Assembly (NCBI RefSeq): GCF_003664255.1
Contig: NZ_RCCV01000001.1
Span: forward strand, 4,030,001-4,094,000
Source: Micromonospora sp. M71_S20
GTDB taxonomy: Bacteria; Actinomycetota; Actinomycetes; Mycobacteriales; Micromonosporaceae
Direction: 5' to 3'
DNA: 64,000 nucleotides
The translations under genes and the position numbers were made by a program. The first letter of the stretch is position 1, and each line of letters opens with the position of its first letter. Shown here piece by piece: positions 57,865 through 64,000 of this stretch. The notes beneath the pieces are model-generated. The model had not been told where the DNA came from. It searched no databases and worked only from the letters and a program-made list of their open reading frames with translations.

Positions 57865-58194
57865 TCAGCGGTTGTCGCCGCTGCCACCCAGCACGCCACG
57901 GCCCTGGCGGCTGGCCAGCTTGGCCAGGTTGGCGGTCGCGATGTCGTCCAGCGTGAGATCGAGGTAGTCGGCAAGAACTGCCACGTACCAGAGGACGTCA
58001 CCGAGTTCCTTGGCGATGTCGGCCCGGTCGATGCGTGACTCGTCGCTGTCGAGGTCCCGGACCCACTTCTTGAACTTCTCGGCGATCTCACCAGATTCGC
58101 CGACCAGTCCGAGTACGAGGTGGAGCAGTTCGTTCTTCTTGTCACGCGGGGCGGCCGTGCGAAGGGCCCCGCGCTGGTACTCGTCCAGGTCCAT
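57865..58194 (-). CDS. MazG-like nucleotide pyrophosphohydrolase
   Basis: 109 aa. The all-alpha NTP pyrophosphohydrolase core has the metal motif VLGLVGESGEIAEKFKKW and KELGDVLWYVAVLADYLDL (ExxE...ExxD). The single-domain form suits MazG-like house-cleaning enzymes. ATG 58194 begins the conserved DLDEYQRGAL; a longer upstream frame is not conserved. It is divergent from the alpha/beta-hydrolase gene. Confidence 0.88.
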   Translation of the reverse strand: MDLDEYQRGALRTAAPRDKKNELLHLVLGLVGESGEIAEKFKKWVRDLDSDESRIDRADIAKELGDVLWYVAVLADYLDLTLDDIATANLAKLASRQGRGVLGGSGDNR

Positions 58195-58518
58195 GGCGGA
58201 CCAGTATGGACGAGCCCTCTCCCACTCGCCCAGTCGGATCCCCGACGACAGCGGCAAGGGCGCCGCCTCAGCTCCCTGAGACGAGACGGCGCCCCCGTCG
58301 CGGATTATCGGATTACCGGTAATGACAAACCAGTAAAGAGCCTGCACGAAAGCCGCAAATCGGCCGCACATCATAATGACTGTTATGCGCGGCGCGGCTG
58401 CTCGGCGGGGTGCGAACATGGATCAGGCGCCGGAGCACCACGAACTCGCCGGCGGAGTTCCGCACCCGGGACGCGAGGCGAGTCCGGTATCGGACCCCAC
58501 CCCATTACGCTCACGTCC
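58195..58518. other. 324-bp divergent intergenic region
   Basis: Between the MazG and hydrolase genes. It contains an AT-rich block (58300-58390) with a 12-bp perfect palindrome, ATTACCGGTAAT, at 58312-58323, and TACGCT at 58506-58511 just before the hydrolase start. A 45-codon frame from ATG 58385 overlaps the hydrolase ATG but has no support. Confidence 0.5.
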
Positions 58519-59394
58519 ATGACCGTGGCCATGATCGAGTTGGATGACGGTGCACAGCTACGCACCTGGACCACAGGCTCGGCGATCCCGCAGACGTTTC
58601 CTCTGGTTCTGGTGCACGGCGGTCCGGGGGTCCCCGACTATCTGGCCCCGGTCGCCGACATCATCGACGACCTGTGCCTGATCCATCGCTACGACCAGCG
58701 CGGCACCGGCGGATCCTGGTGGGAGGGAGAGCACACGATCGCCCGCCACGTTCACGACCTGGCGCTGTTGCTCGATGCGTGGGGACACGACCGGGTTGTT
58801 CTGGTGGGGCACTCGTTCGGAACCAATCTGGCCAGCTACTTCCTGCTGGCCCATCCCGAGCGCGTGGCCGGACTGATTCAGCTCGCCGGGCCCTTCCTTA
58901 TTCCTTGGCGGGAAGCCGACCGAGCAGCACAGCGGGCCCGACGCACCGACGAGCAGCAGGCCAGACTCGATGAACTCGATGCGATCGAATCCCGCACCGA
59001 CGCCGAAGAAATCGAGTACCTCACGCTGTCGTGGTTCACCGACCACGCCGACCAAGCCAGAGCATGGGAATGGGCGCTGGCGTCAGCCCGTGCGCTGCGG
59101 CCCATCAACTACGCGATGAACCGCCAGCTCAACGCCGCGAAGAAGACCGACCCCCTCGAATCACACGTGGACGAACTCCGCGAGAACCTACCGGCAGGCG
59201 CGATGATCATCGGCGGGGCCGGCGACAGTCGCCCTGCCGGTGCCCTGCGGCGTCTCGGAACACGCCTCAACTGCGAGGTCGTCATCGTCCCGAACGCGGG
59301 TCACTATCCATGGCTGGAAGCACCAGACCTCTTCACTGCGGCGTTCCGCGCCGCAGTGAAGAGGCAGATTCATTGGGGTCAGCTGACGAGTTGA
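58519..59394 (+). CDS. Alpha/beta hydrolase (proline iminopeptidase-like)
   Basis: 291 aa. HGGPGVPDYL is the oxyanion loop of the proline-iminopeptidase branch, DQRGTGGS follows, and the nucleophile elbow is GHSFGTN. The acid is probably the Asp in GGAGDSRPAG, and the catalytic His is in NAGHYPWLE. ATG 58519 follows TACGCT by seven nt, a leaderless layout. A perfect 15-bp stem lies inside the last 22 codons (59329-59363). Substrate unknown; aminopeptidase, esterase or amidase activity are all possible. Confidence 0.9.
   Translation: MTVAMIELDDGAQLRTWTTGSAIPQTFPLVLVHGGPGVPDYLAPVADIIDDLCLIHRYDQRGTGGSWWEGEHTIARHVHDLALLLDAWGHDRVVLVGHSFGTNLASYFLLAHPERVAGLIQLAGPFLIPWREADRAAQRARRTDEQQARLDELDAIESRTDAEEIEYLTLSWFTDHADQARAWEWALASARALRPINYAMNRQLNAAKKTDPLESHVDELRENLPAGAMIIGGAGDSRPAGALRRLGTRLNCEVVIVPNAGHYPWLEAPDLFTAAFRAAVKRQIHWGQLTS
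59329..59363. terminator. Perfect hairpin inside the 3' end of the hydrolase gene
   Basis: CTCTTCACTGCGGCG and CGCCGCAGTGAAGAG form a 15-bp stem with the loop TTCCG, entirely coding (DLFTAAFRAAVKRQ). It is as strong as any terminator here. It may stop transcripts arriving from the convergent adenosine deaminase side. Confidence 0.5.
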
Positions 59395-59429
59395 CGGTTC
59401 CCTGAACCGGACGCGGTTCGAGGGCCCCG

Positions 59430-59514
59430 CGCAAAGTCCGGACGGTGCCGCCGCGCTGAGAGCGCCGCTGTCACCCAGGATCGTGCCGTTCCCGTCCCAC
59501 ACGATGTGCTGCAT
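59430..59514 (-). pseudogene. HAD hydrolase N-terminal fragment
   Basis: Just after the adenosine deaminase gene, ATG 59514 on the minus strand opens a frame beginning MQHIVWDGNGTILGDSGAL. This is the HAD motif I as found in IVWDWNGTLLDD-type phosphatases. After about 28 residues the similarity stops. The rest of the domain is missing, so this looks like a truncated remnant. Confidence 0.5.
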
Positions 59515-59539
59515 CCGCGGGCCCACAACCCGGCTGCGG

Positions 59540-60610
59540 TCATCGGTGATCTCCCGCGATCGGACTGGTCGTCGCAGTCGAGCGACACGAAAACGCCTGG
59601 AGATAGTCGTCGATCTCAGCCAGCACGGCGGCCTTGTCCGCAGCGACGAGAAACGAGTACCGCACGGCCTGGCGGGCCAACTCGGCGACGCCGCGCTCGT
59701 CGAGGTCGAGCAGATCCGCGGCCACCTGGTATTCCCTGTTGAGAGTGGTGGAGAACATGGGCGGGTCGTCGGAGTTTACGGTGACCGGCACACCGGCGGC
59801 CACCAACTGCGGCAGCGGATGCTCGGCCAGCGACGGCACCGAGCGGGTACAGGCGTTGGAGGTCGGGCACACCTCCAGGGCGATGTCGTGCTCGCGCAGG
59901 TAAGCCATCAACTCGGGGTCACGGGCGGCGGCTATGCCGTGGCCGATGCGTTCCGCGCCGAGATGGCGTACCGCGTCCCACACGGTCTGCGGGCCGGTCG
60001 ACTCACCGGCGTGCGGAACGCTGCGCAGCCCGGCTGCCCGCGCGGCGGCGAAATGCCCGGCGTACCGGGCGCGGGGGATTCCGGACTCTGGGCCGCCCAG
60101 CCCGAAGCTGACCAGCCCGTCCGGGCGCTGCTTGAGCGCCACCTCCAGGGTGACGTCGGCGCCGGTCATCGTGGGCTCGCCTGGGATGTCGAAGCACCAG
60201 CGCAGCTGGATGCCGTGGTCGCGGGCGGCCCGCAGCCGTGCGTCCTCCACCGCCTCGCAGTACGCCTCGGCCGGGATACCACGCACGATCGAGGAGTACG
60301 GGGTCAGCGTCAGCTCGGCGTACCGCACCGACTGGGCGGCCAGGCCGGCGCCGATGTCGTAGGTGAGCGTGGCCAGGTCCTCGGCGTCGCGGATCAGGTC
60401 CACCACCGACAGGTACACCTCGACGAAGTGCGCGAAGTCAGTGAACGTGAAGTACTCGGCCAGCAGCGCCGAGTCGGCCGGCACCGCGGTGGTCCCGGAG
60501 TGCCGTTCGGCCAGCCGAGCCACGGTCTGCGGTGTCGCCGACCCGACGTGGTGAACGTGCAGTTCCACCTTGGGCAGGCCGGCGATGAAGTCAGTCAGGT
60601 CCGTTGCCAT
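59540..60610 (-). CDS. add: Adenosine deaminase family protein
   Basis: 356 aa. The metal-dependent deaminase barrel has VELHVHHVGS (HxH metal ligands), HAGES, GHGIAAA, VCPTSN and NSDDPPMF with the catalytic residues. The HHVGS form replaces the more common HLDG/HLEG, as in a Streptomyces subgroup. It converts adenosine or a related purine to the 6-oxo product; deoxyadenosine, adenine or aminofutalosine are alternatives. ATG 60610 has GAGGG ten nt upstream. It is divergent from the NUDIX gene at 60932. Confidence 0.9.
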   Translation of the reverse strand: MATDLTDFIAGLPKVELHVHHVGSATPQTVARLAERHSGTTAVPADSALLAEYFTFTDFAHFVEVYLSVVDLIRDAEDLATLTYDIGAGLAAQSVRYAELTLTPYSSIVRGIPAEAYCEAVEDARLRAARDHGIQLRWCFDIPGEPTMTGADVTLEVALKQRPDGLVSFGLGGPESGIPRARYAGHFAAARAAGLRSVPHAGESTGPQTVWDAVRHLGAERIGHGIAAARDPELMAYLREHDIALEVCPTSNACTRSVPSLAEHPLPQLVAAGVPVTVNSDDPPMFSTTLNREYQVAADLLDLDERGVAELARQAVRYSFLVAADKAAVLAEIDDYLQAFSCRSTATTSPIAGDHR

Positions 60611-60655
60611 ATGAACAACCCTCACCGTGCGAGTGATCCGCCGGAAGGACGGCAA

Positions 60656-60687
60656 CCTCCCAGCGGGAGGCGCCCTTGGACCAAGGG
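60656..60687. other. Tandem stem-loops between add and NUDIX genes
   Basis: CCTCCC-AGC-GGGAGG (60656-60670) and CCCTTGG-A-CCAAGGG (60673-60687) are two perfect adjacent inverted repeats in the 320-bp gap 60611-60931. They are operator-sized. The remaining gap holds no supportable gene. Confidence 0.4.
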
Positions 60688-60931
60688 ACGGGCCGAGCGT
60701 GGCGGATAGTCATCCGTCGCAGCGCCTCTCGACCCGCATCGGCACGCTAACAAGACCGCTCGGTGACGACAACCCTCCGCGACGCGCCAAGATCGCCCTT
60801 AGCGGGACTCTCTCGAGCATTGGTCCCCGAGCGCCTACCCTGGCGGTGCCGCGCCTGGGGTACGGGTGCCGGACGGCGAACGGTCGGTCGTCGTGGCGAG
60901 CGCTGCGACCCGTTGTGAGAAGGGAGCTGGA

Positions 60932-61414
60932 GTGGTCGCGCAACGGCTGCGGGTCGCCGCGTACGGCGTGTGTCTGCGGGACGGACATCTGCTGCTTGCC
61001 CGGTACGTGTCGCCCGACGGATCCCAGCGACACTGGACGCTGCCCGGCGGGAAGGTCGAGCACGCCGAGGATCCGTTCGACGCGGTCGTCCGCGAGGTGG
61101 CCGAGGAGACGGGCTACGAGGTTCAGGTCGAGCGGTTGCTCGGTGTGGACTCGCGGGCGAGGCACGTCGAGTGGGGCGGCCCCGACGGCGCCGAGTTGCA
61201 CAGCGTGGGCGTCTTCTATGGAGTGCGCGTCATCGGCGGCGAGCTTCGTGATGAGACGGGCGGTTCGACCGATCTGGCGCGGTGGGTCCCGATGACGCGG
61301 GTCAGTGCCCTGGACCGCTCCGTCGTCATCGACGTCGGGCTCGAGTTGCACCGTCGGGCGCCGCTCACCGGGCACGTGGAGCCGATCGAGGTCACGGGAC
61401 CGCTGCGGCATTGA
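60932..61414 (+). CDS. NUDIX hydrolase
   Basis: 160 aa. The Nudix box GGKVEHAEDPFDAVVREVAEETGYEV is intact. RVAAYGVCLRDGHLLLARY begins the fold and TLPGGKVE precedes the metal site. GTG 60932 has AAGGGAG five nt upstream. A longer frame from 60866 lacks a ribosome-binding site. Its 3' end overlaps the convergent ABC exporter gene by 23 bp. The substrate is unknown. Confidence 0.9.
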   Translation: MVAQRLRVAAYGVCLRDGHLLLARYVSPDGSQRHWTLPGGKVEHAEDPFDAVVREVAEETGYEVQVERLLGVDSRARHVEWGGPDGAELHSVGVFYGVRVIGGELRDETGGSTDLARWVPMTRVSALDRSVVIDVGLELHRRAPLTGHVEPIEVTGPLRH

Positions 61415-63106
61415 CCGCGGCCGTGCCGAGGAATCCGCCGGACTGCCGCGACCACAGGTCCGCGTAGAGCCCGCCGCGTTCCAGCAGCTCCGCATGGGTG
61501 CCCTGCTCGGCGATCCGGCCGGCGTCGAGGACCACGATCCGGTCCATGCGGGCGATGGTGGAGAGCCGGTGGGCGATCGCGATCACCGTACGGCCGGTCA
61601 TCACCTCGCTGAGCGTGTCGTGGATGGCGGCCTCCGCCTCGGAGTCGAGCGCGGACGTGGCCTCGTCCAGGACCAGGATCGGCGCGTCGCGGTAGAACGC
61701 GCGGGCCAGCGCGATCCGCTGCCGCTGGCCACCGGACAGGCGTACGCCGCGTTCGCCGACGTGTGCGTCCAGGCCGGTCCGGCCGTCCGCGTCCCTGAGC
61801 GTGGCGACGAACCGGTCGGCGGACGCCCGGCGTAGCGCTGCTTCGATCCGCGCGTCGTCGGCGTCACCGGGGCCGGCGATGTTCTCCCGGACCGAGCGGT
61901 GCAGCAGGGTGGCCTCCTGTGCGACCATGGCGATCCGACGCGCTCACCGGCGGCGACGTCGAGGCTGAGCCGGTCGAGCCCGCCCCCGCCGCGGCCGTAG
62001 TGGTGGCTGACCTGTGCGAAGGTGATCGCTCCACCGTGTACCCGCAGCTCGGTCGCCCCGGGTTTGTCCGCGACCGCGAGCGGTTGCGCGACGGTCCGCA
62101 GGGCCCGCCGCAGCGTGCCGACGGACCCGAACAGCGACGACACGGCGTCCAGGAGCCACTCCGCCATCGCGGTGATCCGGAAGCTGAGCGCCAGCGCGGC
62201 CGCGACGAGACCCAGGGGCGCGGCATCGGTACGCCACAGCACGATCCCGTATCCGACGAGTCCGACGAGCAGCGCGCTGCTCAGCGCCATCATGGTGCCG
62301 TTGATCGTCACCTCGACCCGCTGCAGGTCCAGATGCGCGCGCCGGGACAGCGCGAACACCCGGCGGTCGTGCTCGGTGCGGGTGTCCCGGCCGCCGAGCA
62401 ACGCGAGCGTGTCGACGTTGCCGTACGAGTCGACGAGCAGGCCGGTCAGCGTGGACTCCGCGTCCTGCAGGCGCTCCGACGCGCGCCGGTAGCGCGGCAC
62501 CACCCACCGCATGAGCGTCGCGTACGCCAGAATCCAGGCGCCCAGCGGGAGCAGCAGGCGCACGTCGATCGTGGACATCAGCCACACCGAGCCGGCTGTG
62601 TAGGCGATCACGAACACCAGCGTGTGGACGACCGAGTACGCGGCGGTGCTGGCGGCATCGCCACCGTCGCGGACCGAGGTGGCGATGCGTCCGGCGAGGT
62701 CGTCGCGGAACCAGCCGACGGACTGCCGGGACACGTGCCGGTGTGCCCGCCAGCGGGCGAGGGGGCGGGCGTTGGCGCGGAACGCGATGTCGTCGAGCGC
62801 CTCGCCGACCACGTGGATCAGCGGCCTGACCAGCAGCACGAACAGGGCGACGGTGAGCAGCCCGGTGCCGTGGTCGGCCCAGAGCCGCTGCGGACTCGCG
62901 GCGGCGAGCGTGTCGACGAGGCGCCCGGCGTACCCGATGAGCCAGACCTCGATCGCGGCCGCCAGGACGGTGGTGGCGACGGCCGCCGTCACGACCGGTC
63001 GTAGCGGTCGCAGCTCCTCCAGGAGGAACCGGCGGGCGCCGGCGGCCGGGGTGCGGTCGTCGCCGGTCGGGAAGGGATCAACAGGGTTTTCGAACAGACC
63101 GAACAC
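61392..63106 (-). pseudogene. ABC exporter (membrane + ATPase) lacking the Walker A segment
   Basis: GTG 63106 opens a frame encoding a type I exporter membrane domain (six helices, FLLEELRPLRPVVTAAVATT onward, LDDIAFRANARPLARWRAHRHV) and the start of the ATPase (ITFAQVSHHYGRGGGGLDRLSLDVAAGERVG). At about 61930 it breaks. The reading continues in another frame as AMVAQEATLLHRSVRENI, then LSGGQRQRIALARAF (signature), LVLDEATSALD (Walker B) and AHRLST (H-loop). The roughly 45 residues normally between GERVG and IAMVAQE, including the whole P-loop, are missing, and the frame shifts. ATP binding would be lost, so this is a pseudogene unless the assembly is wrong. Confidence 0.85.
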
Positions 63107-63167
63107 GAAGTGCCTTTCCGGCGGGGGAGACGGACGGGGAGCCGGGGAAACCGCCGGACGTCCTCAT
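63078..63167 (-). CDS. Possible 29-residue small ORF before the ABC exporter
   Basis: ATG 63167 has the strong site AGAGGAG seven to eight nt upstream, the best ribosome-binding site in this part of the window. It opens a 29-codon frame (RTSGGFPGSPSVSPAGKAL..., ending in a Cys) that overlaps the exporter GTG by 29 nt in another frame. TAGCCT at 63210-63205 may be its -10 box. It could be a leader for translational coupling or a small peptide. I do not recognise it. Confidence 0.3.
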   Translation of the reverse strand: MRTSGGFPGSPSVSPAGKALRVRSVRKPC

Positions 63168-63272
63168 GATCGATCTCCTCTTCGTGTCGGTGGGTGTCGT
63201 CGCGAGGCTAGGCGACATCGCGGGGCGCCGCCTTCCATTTAGCGGCGGGGGCCCGCCGAAGAGCCGCCCGGG

Positions 63273-63896
63273 TCAGGGCGCCTCGGTGCGGGTGCGGCGG
63301 GCGTAGGCGCGGGCCGCGCGGGCGCGATCGCCGCAGCGGACCGAGCACCAGTGCCGGCGGGCGTGGGTGCGCAGCAGGTAGCGGGTGCAGGGGGCGGAGC
63401 CGCAGGCGGCGAGGCGGTCGGCGTGGGGGCCGCTGAGCACGTCGGCCGCGTCGGCCGCCAGGACCGCCATGGCGTGGTCGACGATCTGCGTGACGGGGTG
63501 CGCCGGGGCGCGGTGCAGGCCGCGCGCCTCGTCCCAGTGCAGCAGGTCGGCGGCGGGAGCCATGGTCAGGGCGTCGTTGACCGCGCGCAGGGCGCCGACG
63601 GGGGCGGGTCGCGCGTCGATCCGGGAGGCGATCAGGGCTCGGATCTGATCGCGCAGCGCGCGCAACCGCTGCGCGCACACCTCCCGCAGCTCCGCCTCGG
63701 GCGGGGCGAGGTGGCGTTCGGCCAGCCATCGCGCTGCGGCCTCGGGGGTGCCGAGGAGGTCGAGAGACTGGCCGCCGGGCAGCGTCGGGGCGCTGTTGGC
63801 GAAGTCCAGCGCGACGTGCCGCTCCGCTCCCGGCGCCGGTAGCAGCGCGGGAGGGCCGCTGGCCTCGGTGGTCGCGGACTCCGTCACGGTTCTCAT
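63273..63896 (-). CDS. CGNR zinc-finger regulator with ABATE domain
   Basis: 207 aa. An N-terminal ABATE domain (LDFANSAPTLPGGQSLDLLGTPEAAARWLAE) is followed by helices and the C-terminal CGNR zinc finger (CGSAPCTRYLLRTHARRHWCSVRCGDRARAARAYARR). These proteins are putative stress-responsive transcription regulators. ATG 63896 has no clear ribosome-binding site; a 21-residue upstream extension is possible. It is divergent from a gene that begins at the right edge, with an 11-bp inverted repeat between them. Confidence 0.9.
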   Translation of the reverse strand: MRTVTESATTEASGPPALLPAPGAERHVALDFANSAPTLPGGQSLDLLGTPEAAARWLAERHLAPPEAELREVCAQRLRALRDQIRALIASRIDARPAPVGALRAVNDALTMAPAADLLHWDEARGLHRAPAHPVTQIVDHAMAVLAADAADVLSGPHADRLAACGSAPCTRYLLRTHARRHWCSVRCGDRARAARAYARRTRTEAP

Positions 63897-63932
63897 GGTA
63901 CATCTTGCGTTTATCCGTGAGAGTCGATTACG

Positions 63933-63970
63933 GTTCCTCACGGCAAAGCCATTCCCCAACCGTGAGGAAC
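63933..63970. promoter_or_regulatory. Operator between CGNR regulator and next gene
   Basis: GTTCCTCACGG (63933-63943) and CCGTGAGGAAC (63960-63970) are perfect 11-bp inverted arms with a 16-nt spacer. A further half-site CCGTGAG at 63915-63921 makes three copies. The right arm overlaps the ribosome-binding region of the next gene. Confidence 0.7.
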
Positions 63971-63974
63971 AGTG

Positions 63975-64000
63975 GTGACCGACACCAGCACGACGACCGT
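63975..64000 (+). CDS. Start of a gene cut by the window edge
   Basis: GTG 63975 (or 63972) follows GAGGAAC and opens VTDTSTTTV before the window ends. A divergent partner of CGNR regulators is often a transporter or oxidoreductase; nine codons are too few to say. Confidence 0.4.

Noticed and set aside
58385..58522. 45-codon ORF overlapping the hydrolase ATG
   Set aside because: No ribosome-binding site or -10 for its ATG and no recognisable sequence. The hydrolase has its own leaderless promoter.
1..64000. Insertion sequence, prophage, CRISPR array, tRNA or biosynthetic megasynthase
   Set aside because: I looked for transposase and integrase motifs, direct repeats, CCA-ended cloverleaf structures and PKS/NRPS motifs and saw none.

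Overview
The window is about 73% GC. It uses GTG and ATG starts freely, encodes RbpA and a polyprenol-phosphate-mannose synthase, and shows sigma-R-like and TANNNT-type promoters. These point to a high-GC actinomycete, most likely Micromonosporaceae (a Micromonospora-like genome); the genus is inference. I saw no tRNA, rRNA, CRISPR array, insertion sequence or phage gene. The window looks like ordinary chromosome arm with several metabolic islands.

Layout. 0-12 kb is mixed housekeeping: a partial HAD hydrolase, the SKI2-type helicase HelY, an MHYT-domain membrane protein, a 5'-3' exonuclease, a DUF4037 protein, a secreted GH18 chitinase with a ricin-type lectin domain, an M24 peptidase/acyl-CoA dehydrogenase pair, an Lrp regulator and a histidine phosphatase. 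12-20.4 kb is a lysine-degradation island. kamA (lysine 2,3-aminomutase) is divergent from kdd, an amidohydrolase, kamD, kamE, kal and a MutL-type reactivase. The 3-keto-5-aminohexanoate cleavage enzyme expected in this pathway is absent. 20.4-20.9 kb has no gene but holds a promoter and a strong hairpin that could bound a small RNA. 20.9-24.4 kb carries lnt, ppm1, fxsA and rbpA. 24.7-29.4 kb carries a flavin-binding split-barrel protein, an AlkZ-like protein, a DinB/WYL-regulator divergent pair with a perfect operator, and a three-gene DUF2089/membrane/SHOCT-like operon.

29.5-35.7 kb has a zinc-finger plus coiled-coil protein, then a TetR-governed set (MFS exporter, TetR, flavin monooxygenase, SDR) with matching palindromes at both promoters. 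35.7-51.4 kb is a glycan-utilisation island: GH95, LacI, GH3, ROK, a sugar ABC importer without its ATPase, GH31 and GH42. The enzyme set matches removal of fucose, galactose, xylose and glucose from fucosylated xyloglucan oligosaccharides. 51.5-64 kb is accessory: LysE, GNAT, DUF1992, mycothiol-type DinB-fold protein, a deazaflavin-reductase/hemerythrin fusion, DUF6194, three NUDIX hydrolases counting the one at 35.2 kb, MazG, an alpha/beta hydrolase, adenosine deaminase and a CGNR regulator. It also holds three damaged genes: an NTF2-like gene shifted at a C8 tract, an ABC exporter that has lost its Walker A segment, and a HAD fragment.

Cross-cutting signals. At least eight genes have a -10-like TANNNT hexamer ending 6-7 nt before the start codon, so leaderless translation appears common here. 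Regulatory palindromes flank nearly every local regulator (WYL, TetR, LacI, ROK, CGNR), which makes regulator-target assignments testable.
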